From: an uncultured beta proteobacterium
Lineage (GTDB): Bacteria; Pseudomonadota; Gammaproteobacteria; Burkholderiales; Rhodocyclaceae
Direction: 5' to 3'
DNA: 5,753 nt
NCBI GenBank assembly: GCA_903933395.1
Contig: CAIZKA010000277.1
Location: 1-5,753, forward strand
Shown: positions 1 through 5,753 of the stretch, in pieces
Numbering within the stretch: position 1 is the stretch's first letter
Layout: every line of letters starts with the position of its first letter
Made by a program: the position numbers and the translations under genes
The notes under the pieces: model-generated
Databases searched by the model: none
Seen by the model: only the letters and a program-made list of their open reading frames with translations
Told to the model about the DNA's origin: nothing

Positions 1-338
1 GCTTCGGCCGCGCTGCGCTTGGTCAGGTAGCCGAGCGCCCCGGCGGTCAGGGCGCGGCGCGGATGCGCCGTATCCTCGTGCGCGGACAGCACCAGCACGC
101 GTGTCGCGGGCCATTTCGCCAGCAGGCGCGAGAGCGTTTCCAGCCCGCCCATGCCGCCCATCGACAGGTCCAGTACGACGACATCGGGATTGACCTCGGC
201 GAAGCACTGCAGGGCCTCCTCGCCGCTGCCGCACTCGGCCACCACGCGCAGATCGCTGGTGGTATCGAGCAGCAGCCGGAATCCCATGCGGACTACCGCA
301 TGGTCGTCGACCAGCATGATGCGTAAGGTCTGGGTCAC
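1..338 (-). CDS. NarL/FixJ-family response regulator, receiver domain (partial, C-terminus beyond window)
   Basis: This is the cytoplasmic partner of the histidine kinase encoded just upstream; phosphorylation would change its DNA binding. The visible 112 residues form a complete-looking receiver domain. The acidic pair D11-D12 lies in LVDDHAVVR, the phospho-acceptor is D57 in VVVLDLSMGG, the switch serine is S85 in VLVLSAHED, and the conserved lysine is K107 in GYLTKRS. The DDHxxVR signature and the pairing with an HPK7 kinase indicate the NarL/FixJ (LuxR-type HTH) class, but the helix-turn-helix lies off the window and is not seen. The start is GTG, overlapping the kinase stop as GTGA, with an AGGAGA ribosome site (345-350) six bases upstream, so translation is probably coupled. 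One oddity is that the proline normally following the DxxM motif (MPG) is glycine here (MGG). Targets cannot be read from this sequence. Confidence 0.92.
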   Translation of the reverse strand, partial: MTQTLRIMLVDDHAVVRMGFRLLLDTTSDLRVVAECGSGEEALQCFAEVNPDVVVLDLSMGGMGGLETLSRLLAKWPATRVLVLSAHEDTAHPRRALTAGALGYLTKRSAAE

Positions 339-1552
339 TCTGAATCTCCTGGCAGGGGAAGCACGATCCTAACGCGGAAACCGCCATCCGGGCGCGGCCC
401 GGCCTCAAGACTTCCGCCGAGCGCCACGACACGTTCGCGCATGCCGACCAGACCGTGTCCGGAGACCGTCAGCTCTGCCGACGCTCCCTGGCCATCGTCC
501 TCGATGCACGCCTCCACCCTGCCATCGCCGCGTGTCACCTCCAGCCTTACACTGCTGGCACCGGCATGCTTGAGGACATTGGTGAGCGCCTCCTGCACGC
601 TGCGAAACACCGCCAGCGTCAGGGCTTCGCCGAGGTCGCCGAGGTCGCCCTCGAGATCCAGCACAAGCTCGACATCGTGATGCCGGACGCGCCACTCCCG
701 TCCGAGATCCTGCAGTGCCGCGGCCAGATCCGGTTGCTCGAGCACGGCCGGGCGCAGTTCGCGCACGATGCGATGCACGCTGTCGTAGAGCCCGGCAGCG
801 ATCTCGTTGACCTTTCCCGCACCCTGGGCCACGCCCGGGGCTTCACTGCTGCGCGCAATTGAAGTGGCTATCAGGCGTATCGCGGTAACCGACTGACCGA
901 GTTCATCATGGAGTTCACGCGACAGGCGCTTGCGTTCCTCCTCGATGCCGGCCTCGATCAAGCGCATCACCTCGCGGTTTTCCGCGAGTTCCTGCGTAGT
1001 TCTCACCAGCCGCCGCGCATCGACTTCGGTCGGGCGCAACAGGTGGCGCAGCAGCAGCAGCAGCACCGTATGCAGCACGGCAACGAAGGCCAGGCCCAGC
1101 AGAAATATCGCCGTCATGCTGTCCCACGCATCGAGCACCGCACGCGAAGCGTCGGGGGCGATCTCGATGCGCGCTCCGGGCATGGTGATCACGGTCGCCT
1201 CGACCCTTGGTCCCATCAGGGCTTCGAACCATTCCGGCGCGCGACGCCCCGCCTTGTAGGTACTGGGCGGCGAACTGTAGCGCAGCACGCCGTCGGCCGA
1301 ATAGAGTCTGATGTCATTGGCGCGGACCCGCCCCAGGCCTTGCAGAAAGCTCACCATCACCGTCGGGGCGGGGCCGAAGACCGGGCTGGTCTGCGCGGCG
1401 TTGCCCAGCAGTTGCACGGTCACCCGGTGCGAGGCCTCGATCTCCTCCTGGATCGAATTGCGGTGATCCTCGATCAGGAGCCAGGTCAGGGCCGCGAGAA
1501 ACCCGAGATTCAGCACCGCGACGAGAAGGCTGAGTCGCAGCCGCAGGCTCAT
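335..1552 (-). CDS. Membrane sensor histidine kinase, NarX/HPK7 (HisKA_3) class
   Basis: This 405-residue inner-membrane sensor kinase would autophosphorylate on histidine and pass the phosphate to the response regulator encoded next. TM1 is at about residues 7-27 and TM2 at about 147-170, enclosing a periplasmic sensor region of about 115 residues. A short linker follows, with probable coiled coil around 180-208. The dimerisation/phosphoacceptor motif EEERKRLSRELHDELGQ places the phospho-histidine at H215. The ATPase domain shows the N box VQEALTNVLKHA (N325), the G1 box EDDGQG (351-356) and the G2 box GHGLVGMRER (365-374). The periplasmic part may resemble the LapD/MoxY-type N-terminal domain, but this is a low-confidence impression. 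The ATG overlaps the preceding stop as ATGA, with GAGGG (1559-1563) six bases upstream. The ligand is unknown; co-expression with a periplasmic hydrolase-like protein suggests a periplasmic signal. Confidence 0.93.
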   Translation of the reverse strand: MSLRLRLSLLVAVLNLGFLAALTWLLIEDHRNSIQEEIEASHRVTVQLLGNAAQTSPVFGPAPTVMVSFLQGLGRVRANDIRLYSADGVLRYSSPPSTYKAGRRAPEWFEALMGPRVEATVITMPGARIEIAPDASRAVLDAWDSMTAIFLLGLAFVAVLHTVLLLLLRHLLRPTEVDARRLVRTTQELAENREVMRLIEAGIEEERKRLSRELHDELGQSVTAIRLIATSIARSSEAPGVAQGAGKVNEIAAGLYDSVHRIVRELRPAVLEQPDLAAALQDLGREWRVRHHDVELVLDLEGDLGDLGEALTLAVFRSVQEALTNVLKHAGASSVRLEVTRGDGRVEACIEDDGQGASAELTVSGHGLVGMRERVVALGGSLEAGPRPDGGFRVRIVLPLPGDSE

Positions 1553-2664
1553 CGGCCGCCCTCGCGCCGGCCGCCCAGATCATCCCGCTCGATTTCGAAA
1601 TACACATGCTGCACGTTGCGTCCGTGGCGTGCAGCGTAGCCCTGCCAGCCGGCAAATTCCGGAAGTTCGGCAAGCGTGATGGCTTCGTCCACGCTGCGGC
1701 CGTTCTGGTAGGCGGCGGATACGCTTTGTCTCAGCTCCGCCAGATAACGCCGGGTCGGAGCGAGATCGCCCGCTCCACCTGACGGCCCGCGGCCGGGAAT
1801 CAGAATCCGGATGGGTAGTCCGGCAAGCTGGTCCAGTGCCGCGATCCAGCCGCGGGTATTCGCTTCGGACAAGTGCGGAATCTGTCCGCTATAAATCAGG
1901 TCGCCGGAAAACAGCGCGGCACTGGCCTCATCGAACACGGCCAGGTCACCCTCCGTATGGCCGTGACCGAAGTGCACCAGCCTCAGCTGCCGCCCGGCAA
2001 TCTCCAGCACCTGCGATGCGGCAACCCAGCCTGATTGAGGACTCGCCCCTGACAATGGCAGCCGTGCCGTCCCCCCCTCTTCCCCAGCCCTTCTCCCACC
2101 AGGGGAGAAGGGAGCGTCCTGAGTTGCTGGCGCAACTTTCACGGTAAGCGTGGTGTCGGGCAATTGAATGCGGGTACCGCGCATGGCCTCCTCGCCAACG
2201 CTCTGGCGCAGGCTTGCAAGGCAGGTAGGGCAGCGCTCATCCATGGCGGCGACGGTTGCGGCGGTCGCCAGAATCGGGATGCCGCGTTCGGCGAAGGCCG
2301 AGTTGCCGAGCACGTTCTGCGGATGCGGATGGGTGTCGATCAGCAGCTTCACCGGCTTCTCCGTCACCCGCGCCACGGTGGCGAGTATGGCTTCGCCATG
2401 ACGCTGGTTGGCGCCGCTGTCGATCACGATCACGCCGTCTCGGCCGACGATGAAGCCGGAATTGACGACGCGTCCGTTATTTTCCGGAGAGGCATCGGCC
2501 AGCGGGGCGGGGATCACGAAGATGCCGTTGGCAACCTCGGCTACCGGGAGGATCGCCGGTGCAGCAAAAGCAGGAAGGGTCAGCCCGAGCAATGCTGCCC
2601 GCCACCACCGTCGGCAATGCAGGGTGCGGTCGCTACGAAGCCAGGCGGAAAACCACTGGAACAT
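1549..2664 (-). CDS. Exported metallo-beta-lactamase-fold protein, SoxH / quinoprotein-relay-like, with degenerate second metal site
   Basis: This 371-residue member of the metallo-beta-lactamase superfamily resembles the SoxH-related 'quinoprotein relay system zinc metallohydrolase' families in overall sequence; the substrate is unknown. A probable Sec signal peptide has a basic stretch near residues 11-22, a hydrophobic core at about 23-33 and cleavage near AFAAPA, so the protein should be periplasmic. The canonical HxHxDH motif reads THPHPQN, keeping H112 and H114 but with Q116 and N117. The third motif GHGHTEGDL keeps H236 and the fourth LFSGDLIY keeps D255. The fifth, usually PGHGP, is PGRGP (R292). 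Zn1 ligands therefore survive while Zn2 loses D, H and H. A CPTC motif lies at 145-148. Residues about 175-218 look like an insertion, partly encoded by a palindromic repeat. ATG 2664 overlaps the TonB gene by 32 nt; TTG 2667 is possible. Confidence 0.88.
   Translation of the reverse strand: MFQWFSAWLRSDRTLHCRRWWRAALLGLTLPAFAAPAILPVAEVANGIFVIPAPLADASPENNGRVVNSGFIVGRDGVIVIDSGANQRHGEAILATVARVTEKPVKLLIDTHPHPQNVLGNSAFAERGIPILATAATVAAMDERCPTCLASLRQSVGEEAMRGTRIQLPDTTLTVKVAPATQDAPFSPGGRRAGEEGGTARLPLSGASPQSGWVAASQVLEIAGRQLRLVHFGHGHTEGDLAVFDEASAALFSGDLIYSGQIPHLSEANTRGWIAALDQLAGLPIRILIPGRGPSGGAGDLAPTRRYLAELRQSVSAAYQNGRSVDEAITLAELPEFAGWQGYAARHGRNVQHVYFEIERDDLGGRREGGR
2088..2112. repeat. Palindromic repeat element embedded in frame in the metallo-beta-lactamase gene
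   Basis: This is a perfect inverted repeat with 10-base arms, CCCTTCTCCC (2088-2097) and GGGAGAAGGG (2103-2112), around a 5-base loop. It is flanked on the left by a pyrimidine-rich run (about 2071-2087). The combination resembles the dispersed CCCTCTCCC...GGGAGAGGG repeats common between genes in proteobacteria. Here it lies inside a coding region and contributes residues around PFSPGGRRAGEEGG (about 185-198) without breaking the frame. Membership of a dispersed family is inferred from its appearance only. Confidence 0.65.
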
Positions 2665-3376
2665 CAACGGTCAGCGAACGCCCGGCGAGACTGGCCGGCA
2701 GCGGTGGCAGAGGCACCGCTGCACGCACCATGTCGATAGCCTGACGATCAAGAATTTCATGTCCGCTTGAGCTTAACACGCGTACCGAGGCCAATTGACC
2801 GTCGGCCGCCAGTTCCAGTTGCAGCAAGGCGGTCCCCTGCCATTGCCGGACTTGCGCGAGACGCGGATAACGCTGATGAGCCGCCACGGCACCGGCAAGG
2901 TTCCGCCCGTAAGCGGCCAAGGCCCCCGGATCTGCGGCTACCGGGCGCGACACCGGTACTACGGGAGCAGGTTGCGACACGACAGGCGCCGCCACAGCCT
3001 CGGACGGCACAACGGGGGCGTCAATCGGCGCCTGCGCGACGGTCGGTGCATCCGAAGCAGATGCTGATGCAGCCCGCGTCAGCACCGGCGTCGGCGTTGG
3101 CGCATCAGTCCGCCGCACCTGCTGCGGCAAAGTCGGCGCCGGTGGCACGGCGACCGGCTCCGCTACCAGCGCCGGCAGCAGAACGCTCAAGGGTTTGGAC
3201 ATCATCTCCTGCGCCTGGCGCAGCCCCGGCAGCCAACCCAGCGCGATCCCATGCACGATCACCGATGCCAGGACAGCCCAGAAGATGGGCGACTGCTTGA
3301 AGCTCAGGCGCGGGCTGTCAAGGAATGGCAAGGAGGGAGCGAACGAAGCAGCGTACATCGGGTAACGATATCGCAT
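2633..3376 (-). CDS. tonB: TonB-family energy transducer
   Basis: This 247-residue protein would couple the inner-membrane proton-motive force (through ExbB/ExbD) to an outer-membrane TonB-dependent receptor. After a short cytoplasmic tail of about 30 residues, one signal-anchor helix lies at about 32-50. It contains an S-x-x-x-H arrangement (S38, H42) like the residues TonB uses to contact ExbB/ExbD. A periplasmic spacer rich in Pro, Ala and Val runs from about 70 to 148. The C-terminal TonB domain (about 168-245) starts at RYPRLAQVRQWQGTALL and continues through VRVLSSSGHEILDRQAID to VPVVFRL. No ExbB, ExbD or receptor is present in the window. It is the first gene of the leftward unit and overlaps the next gene by 32 nt. 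No strong ribosome site is visible before ATG 3376; M7 is a possible alternative start. Copper or cofactor uptake for the neighbouring nos locus is inference only. Confidence 0.9.
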   Translation of the reverse strand: MRYRYPMYAASFAPSLPFLDSPRLSFKQSPIFWAVLASVIVHGIALGWLPGLRQAQEMMSKPLSVLLPALVAEPVAVPPAPTLPQQVRRTDAPTPTPVLTRAASASASDAPTVAQAPIDAPVVPSEAVAAPVVSQPAPVVPVSRPVAADPGALAAYGRNLAGAVAAHQRYPRLAQVRQWQGTALLQLELAADGQLASVRVLSSSGHEILDRQAIDMVRAAVPLPPLPASLAGRSLTVDVPVVFRLAS

Positions 3377-3388
3377 TCACAGCGGAAC

Positions 3389-3406
3389 CGTCCCACCCCG
3401 GGGACG
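3389..3406 (-). promoter_or_regulatory. Stem-loop in the probable leader of the TonB gene
   Basis: CGTCCC (3389-3394) pairs with GGGACG (3401-3406) across a six-base loop. Its near edge is 12 bases before the ATG at 3376, so in a leftward transcript it would sit where it could affect ribosome access. On the plus strand the stem is followed by TTTT and so looks like a weak terminator, but no rightward gene ends there, which makes that reading unlikely. Confidence 0.3.
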
Positions 3407-3418
3407 TTTTCATGAAAA
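3407..3418. promoter_or_regulatory. Perfect 12-bp palindrome, candidate operator
   Basis: TTTTCATGAAAA is a perfect palindrome in otherwise GC-rich DNA. Its core TCATGA (3410-3415) is repeated directly at 3419-3424, a nine-base register. The sequences GGACGT (3402-3407) and ACGTCC (3424-3429) enclose the whole block as a further inverted pair. This suggests a protein-binding site about 30 bases upstream of the TonB start. The binding factor is unknown; the response regulator of this operon is one candidate. Confidence 0.4.
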
Positions 3419-3425
3419 TCATGAC

Positions 3426-3442
3426 GTCCGGCAGAACCGGAC
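3426..3442. promoter_or_regulatory. Small perfect inverted repeat in the divergent region
   Basis: GTCCGG (3426-3431) and CCGGAC (3437-3442) form a perfect six-base inverted repeat around CAGAA. It lies directly beside the TCATGA-containing block, so it may be part of the same control site or a leader hairpin for the leftward operon. No regulator can be assigned. Confidence 0.3.
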
Positions 3443-3496
3443 TCGTCACCGGGTATTTCAAGAGAATCCGGCAAAATTGCAGGCACGTCTTTTGCG

Positions 3497-3525
3497 ATGA
3501 CAAGGCATGGTCGCCCCTGTAGAGT
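3497..3525 (+). promoter_or_regulatory. Possible sigma-70 promoter for nosR
   Basis: ATGACA (3497-3502, five of six matches to TTGACA) is followed after 17 bases by TAGAGT (3520-3525, four of six matches to TATAAT). Transcription would begin near 3532, leaving a leader of about 85 bases that carries a stem-loop and a two-codon reading frame. The match is moderate and found by eye in GC-rich DNA, so this is a candidate only. Confidence 0.3.
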
Positions 3526-3545
3526 CCGTGCCTGACGCCCCCGAA

Positions 3546-3577
3546 ATCGGCAGGGCGATCAGCCTGCGGGCGCCGAT
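3546..3577 (+). promoter_or_regulatory. Stem-loop in the nosR leader
   Basis: ATCGGC (3546-3551) pairs with GCCGAT (3572-3577), and the next bases AGG (3552-3554) can pair with CCT (3563-3565), leaving an internal bulge on one side. It lies about 40 bases before the nosR ATG and would be in the leader if the promoter at 3497-3525 is used. GC-rich DNA forms such structures by chance, so the role is uncertain. Confidence 0.25.
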
Positions 3578-3616
3578 GGAGGACCGGGAGCGAAATGTCG
3601 TGAGTTGCGGGACGAA

Positions 3617-5753
3617 ATGAGGGGCATGCGGTTCGGGAACTTTGTCGGGTTCCGAGCGAAGGCATGGCTTGGCACCCTGGCAATAGCGCTCTTCTGCTCC
3701 GGCGCATGGGCCGGCGACCTTGACAAGGCCGCCATCGAACGCCGTTTCAAGCCTCCCTTGCATGTCGGCGAAAAGCTGCGCGAGGTTCCCGCCTGGCCAC
3801 TGACGAGCGAACTCACGCCCGATGCCGGGCCCGTCGGCTATGTCTTCGAGTCGATTGATCTGGCACCGATTCCCGGCTTCGAAGGTACGCCGATGAACCT
3901 GCTGGTGGCGATAGACGCCGGCGGCAAGTTCATCGATGTCGAGGTGCTGCGCCAACATGAACCGGTATTTCTCGCCGGCCTCGGCCCTGGCCCGCTCAAC
4001 GACTTCGTCAAGCAATATCAAGGCAAGAGCCTGAAGCAGCAGATCACCGTTTCCAGCACCTACGGCAACACCCGCCCGGCTGACGGCGGCACCCGTGCCG
4101 TGCTGGATGGGGTGGCCAAGGCCACCGCCTCGGTGCGCATCGTCAATCAGTCGGTAATTGCCGCGGCGCTGGCGGTGGCGCGGGTCCGGCTCGGGTTTGC
4201 CGATCCCGGCAGCGGCGCCCCGCCTGCAGTGGTCAAGCCACGGCCATTCGAGCGAATGGATCTGGCCACCCTGATCCGGCGCGGCTACGTGCAGCGCATG
4301 TCGTTCAGCAACGCGGACATCGAGAAGCTGTTCGCCGGTAACGAAGTGGCGGGTAGCGACGAGGAGGCGCTGCAGAAACCCGACGATAGCTACGTCGAAA
4401 TCTACGTGGCTTATCTCAACGCGCCCAACATCGGTCAGAACCTGCTGGGCGATGCCGCCTGGGCAAAGTTCAAGGCCTATCTGCTGGACGATCGCCCCGC
4501 CTTCTGGATCGCCACGCGCGGCCGCTATGCCCTGGTGGACACGGCCTTCGTGCCCGGGACTGCGCCGCCACGCCTGTCCCTGTCGCAGAATGAACTGCCG
4601 ATCGAACTGCGTGACGCCAACCGCGACTACGCGCGACTGCCGGCGCTCGGTGACCTCAGTGGCAACCTCAGCGCCGCCCTGATCCTGACCGCACCGGCGC
4701 ATGCCGGGCTCGATCCGGGCCGGGCCATGGATTTTCGTTTCACGGTCAGCCGCGCCCGCGGCCAGATCCTGCCGGTAGTGACGCAGAAGCTGATCAGCCT
4801 GCGCTACGCCCCGCCCGTCGAATTGCTGGACTACCCGCCGAAACCCCTGCCCGAGTGGCTGCAGGCCTGGCAGGGACGACTGCCCGACCTCATCATCATC
4901 GGCGTCGCCTTGCTGCTCCTGACGGGAGTCCTGCTGAAGCCGCGCCGGGTTTCAGTCAAGCCGCGCAGCCTGTTCCTGTTCCGCATGGGTTTTCTCGCTT
5001 TCACGCTGGGCTTCATCGGCTGGTACGCGCAAGGCCAACTCTCCATCGTCCAGATCACCGGTGCTATCAAGTCAGTGTCCGCCGGGGCGGGGCTCAAGAG
5101 CTTCCTCTACGATCCGGTTTCACTTCTGCTGATCGCCTTCACGCTGATTTCCCTGGTGGTCTGGGGGCGCGGCACCTTCTGCGGCTGGCTCTGTCCCTTC
5201 GGCGCCCTGCAGGAATTCATCGGCCTGCTGGCCCGCGCCCTGCGTATTCCGCAATGGCGCATGCCGGCAAAGCTCTCGCGGCTGCTCGCCCGCAGCCGTT
5301 ACGCCATCCTGGCGCTGCTGGCGGGCGCGGCGGCCCTTGCGCCCGCCGCGGCAGAAAAACTGGTCGAGATCGAGCCCTTCAAAACATCAATCACCGTCGG
5401 TTTCCAGCGCGAATGGCCCTTCCTGCTCTGGGCCGTCGGCCTCTTGCTGGCCGGCGCATTCGTGTACAAGTTCTTCTGCCGCTTTGTCTGCCCGCTGGGC
5501 GCCGCACTCACTTTGGGTGGCCGCCTGCGCCGCTGGAACTGGCTGCCGCGCATCGAGGCTTGCGGCCAGCCCTGCCAGAGATGCCGCATCGCCTGCCGCT
5601 ACGATGCGATCGCCCCGACAGGCGGCATCGACTACGACGAATGCCATCAGTGCCTGGACTGCGTCGGCATTTACCACGACACAGCGCGCTGCGGGCCGAA
5701 ACTGCTCTTTGCCGCCAAGGGCAAGACCTTCAGGATCCACCCGCTCAAGGCAA
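3617..5753 (+). CDS. nosR: NosR/NirI-family flavo-iron-sulfur membrane protein (partial, C-terminus beyond window)
   Basis: NosR is needed for nos gene expression and for sustained nitrous oxide reductase activity, probably as an electron donor from the quinol pool to periplasmic NosZ. The 712 visible residues are nearly the usual family length. In order: a signal peptide ending AWA (30-32); a periplasmic FMN-binding domain whose DGVAKATAS motif makes T170 the probable site of covalent FMN attachment by ApbE; a further periplasmic region to about 415; a helix at about 422-440, then helices near 452-473 and 500-518; CxxxCP motifs at C522/C526 and C621/C625, separated by membrane segments; and a cytoplasmic cluster region with C649, C653, C656, C660, then C676, C679, C682 and C692 (CHQCLDC, YHDTARC). 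ATG 3617 has only a weak GGGA upstream. NirI is the main alternative, since nosZ is not in the window. Confidence 0.88.
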   Translation, partial: MRGMRFGNFVGFRAKAWLGTLAIALFCSGAWAGDLDKAAIERRFKPPLHVGEKLREVPAWPLTSELTPDAGPVGYVFESIDLAPIPGFEGTPMNLLVAIDAGGKFIDVEVLRQHEPVFLAGLGPGPLNDFVKQYQGKSLKQQITVSSTYGNTRPADGGTRAVLDGVAKATASVRIVNQSVIAAALAVARVRLGFADPGSGAPPAVVKPRPFERMDLATLIRRGYVQRMSFSNADIEKLFAGNEVAGSDEEALQKPDDSYVEIYVAYLNAPNIGQNLLGDAAWAKFKAYLLDDRPAFWIATRGRYALVDTAFVPGTAPPRLSLSQNELPIELRDANRDYARLPALGDLSGNLSAALILTAPAHAGLDPGRAMDFRFTVSRARGQILPVVTQKLISLRYAPPVELLDYPPKPLPEWLQAWQGRLPDLIIIGVALLLLTGVLLKPRRVSVKPRSLFLFRMGFLAFTLGFIGWYAQGQLSIVQITGAIKSVSAGAGLKSFLYDPVSLLLIAFTLISLVVWGRGTFCGWLCPFGALQEFIGLLARALRIPQWRMPAKLSRLLARSRYAILALLAGAAALAPAAAEKLVEIEPFKTSITVGFQREWPFLLWAVGLLLAGAFVYKFFCRFVCPLGAALTLGGRLRRWNWLPRIEACGQPCQRCRIACRYDAIAPTGGIDYDECHQCLDCVGIYHDTARCGPKLLFAAKGKTFRIHPLKA

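Larger units (their letters stand above)
3377..3616. promoter_or_regulatory. Divergent intergenic control region between the TonB gene and nosR
   Basis: This 240-bp region must hold the promoters of both divergent units, since each starts here and no other gene fits. It is less GC-rich in its centre than the flanking genes and contains several dyads: a hairpin at 3389-3406, the perfect palindrome TTTTCATGAAAA at 3407-3418, a hairpin at 3426-3442 and a longer stem-loop at 3546-3577. I found no convincing FNR/DNR box of the form TTGAT-N4-ATCAA, the control element expected for many nos genes. Confidence 0.7.

Noticed and set aside
629..650. Short tandem repeat of GAGGTCGCC
   Set aside because: It gives only a duplicated DLG pair in the kinase linker between the phosphoacceptor and ATPase regions, too short to suggest a meaningful element.
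1049..1063. Five CAG repeats on the plus strand
   Set aside because: They encode a leucine run in the second membrane helix of the kinase (CTG codons). This is ordinary codon bias in a hydrophobic helix, and slippage by whole repeats would keep the frame.
908..1639. A 243-residue open frame on the plus strand opposite the histidine kinase
   Set aside because: The opposite strand encodes an intact kinase with all motifs. This frame is low complexity (Gln, His, Arg) and has no recognisable domain.
2164..2739. A 191-residue open frame on the plus strand opposite the metallo-beta-lactamase gene
   Set aside because: It shadows a gene with a signal peptide and family motifs on the minus strand, and has no credible features of its own.
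3389..3410. Stem followed by TTTT as a rho-independent terminator on the plus strand
   Set aside because: No rightward gene lies upstream to be terminated; the leftward TonB gene occupies that side. The stem is short and the T-run is part of a separate palindrome.
3492..3503. TTG-N6-CAA dyad as a possible FNR/DNR site
   Set aside because: FNR-type boxes have TTG-N8-CAA with AT/AC next to the half-sites. The spacing here is two bases short and the inner bases do not match.
3458..4702. A 414-residue open frame on the minus strand opposite nosR
   Set aside because: It is antisense to a clearly real NosR coding region, is rich in Arg, Gly and His, and shows no domain. Long antisense frames are expected in GC-rich genes with G/C at third positions.

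Overview
The window is GC-rich and densely coded, with GC-biased third codon positions. A NosR-type flavo-iron-sulfur membrane protein, a TonB energy transducer and a SoxH-like periplasmic metallo-beta-lactamase point to a Gram-negative, respiratory, probably denitrifying proteobacterium. A betaproteobacterium of the Azoarcus/Thauera/Dechloromonas kind is my guess from gene content and cannot be proven here.

Layout: two divergent transcription units share a 240-bp intergenic region (3377-3616). Leftward (minus strand) runs a tight four-gene unit: a TonB-family protein (3376-2633), an exported metallo-beta-lactamase-fold protein (2664-1549), a membrane histidine kinase of the NarX/HPK7 class (1552-335), and a NarL/FixJ-type response regulator (338 to the window edge, C-terminal DNA-binding part missing). 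All three junctions overlap: 32 nt, then ATGA, then GTGA. This implies co-transcription and probably translational coupling. Rightward (plus strand) is nosR (3617 to the window edge), with signal peptide, periplasmic FMN-binding domain, membrane helices, two CxxxCP motifs and two cysteine clusters. Only its extreme C-terminus is missing.

Working model (inference): NosR supports nitrous oxide reductase as an electron donor and activator. The divergent operon joins a TonB, which would power outer-membrane uptake (copper or a cofactor are candidates), to a periplasmic metallo-hydrolase-like protein and its own two-component system. That combination suggests an uncharacterised periplasmic sensing or maturation module next to the nos locus. 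Related SoxH-like proteins are known from quinoprotein (PQQ) dehydrogenase loci, so a link to quinoprotein respiration is the alternative.

The most notable details are the metallo-beta-lactamase protein, which has lost all the separate ligands of the second zinc site, and a 10-bp-arm palindrome of the type usually seen as a dispersed intergenic repeat, which sits in frame inside the same gene.
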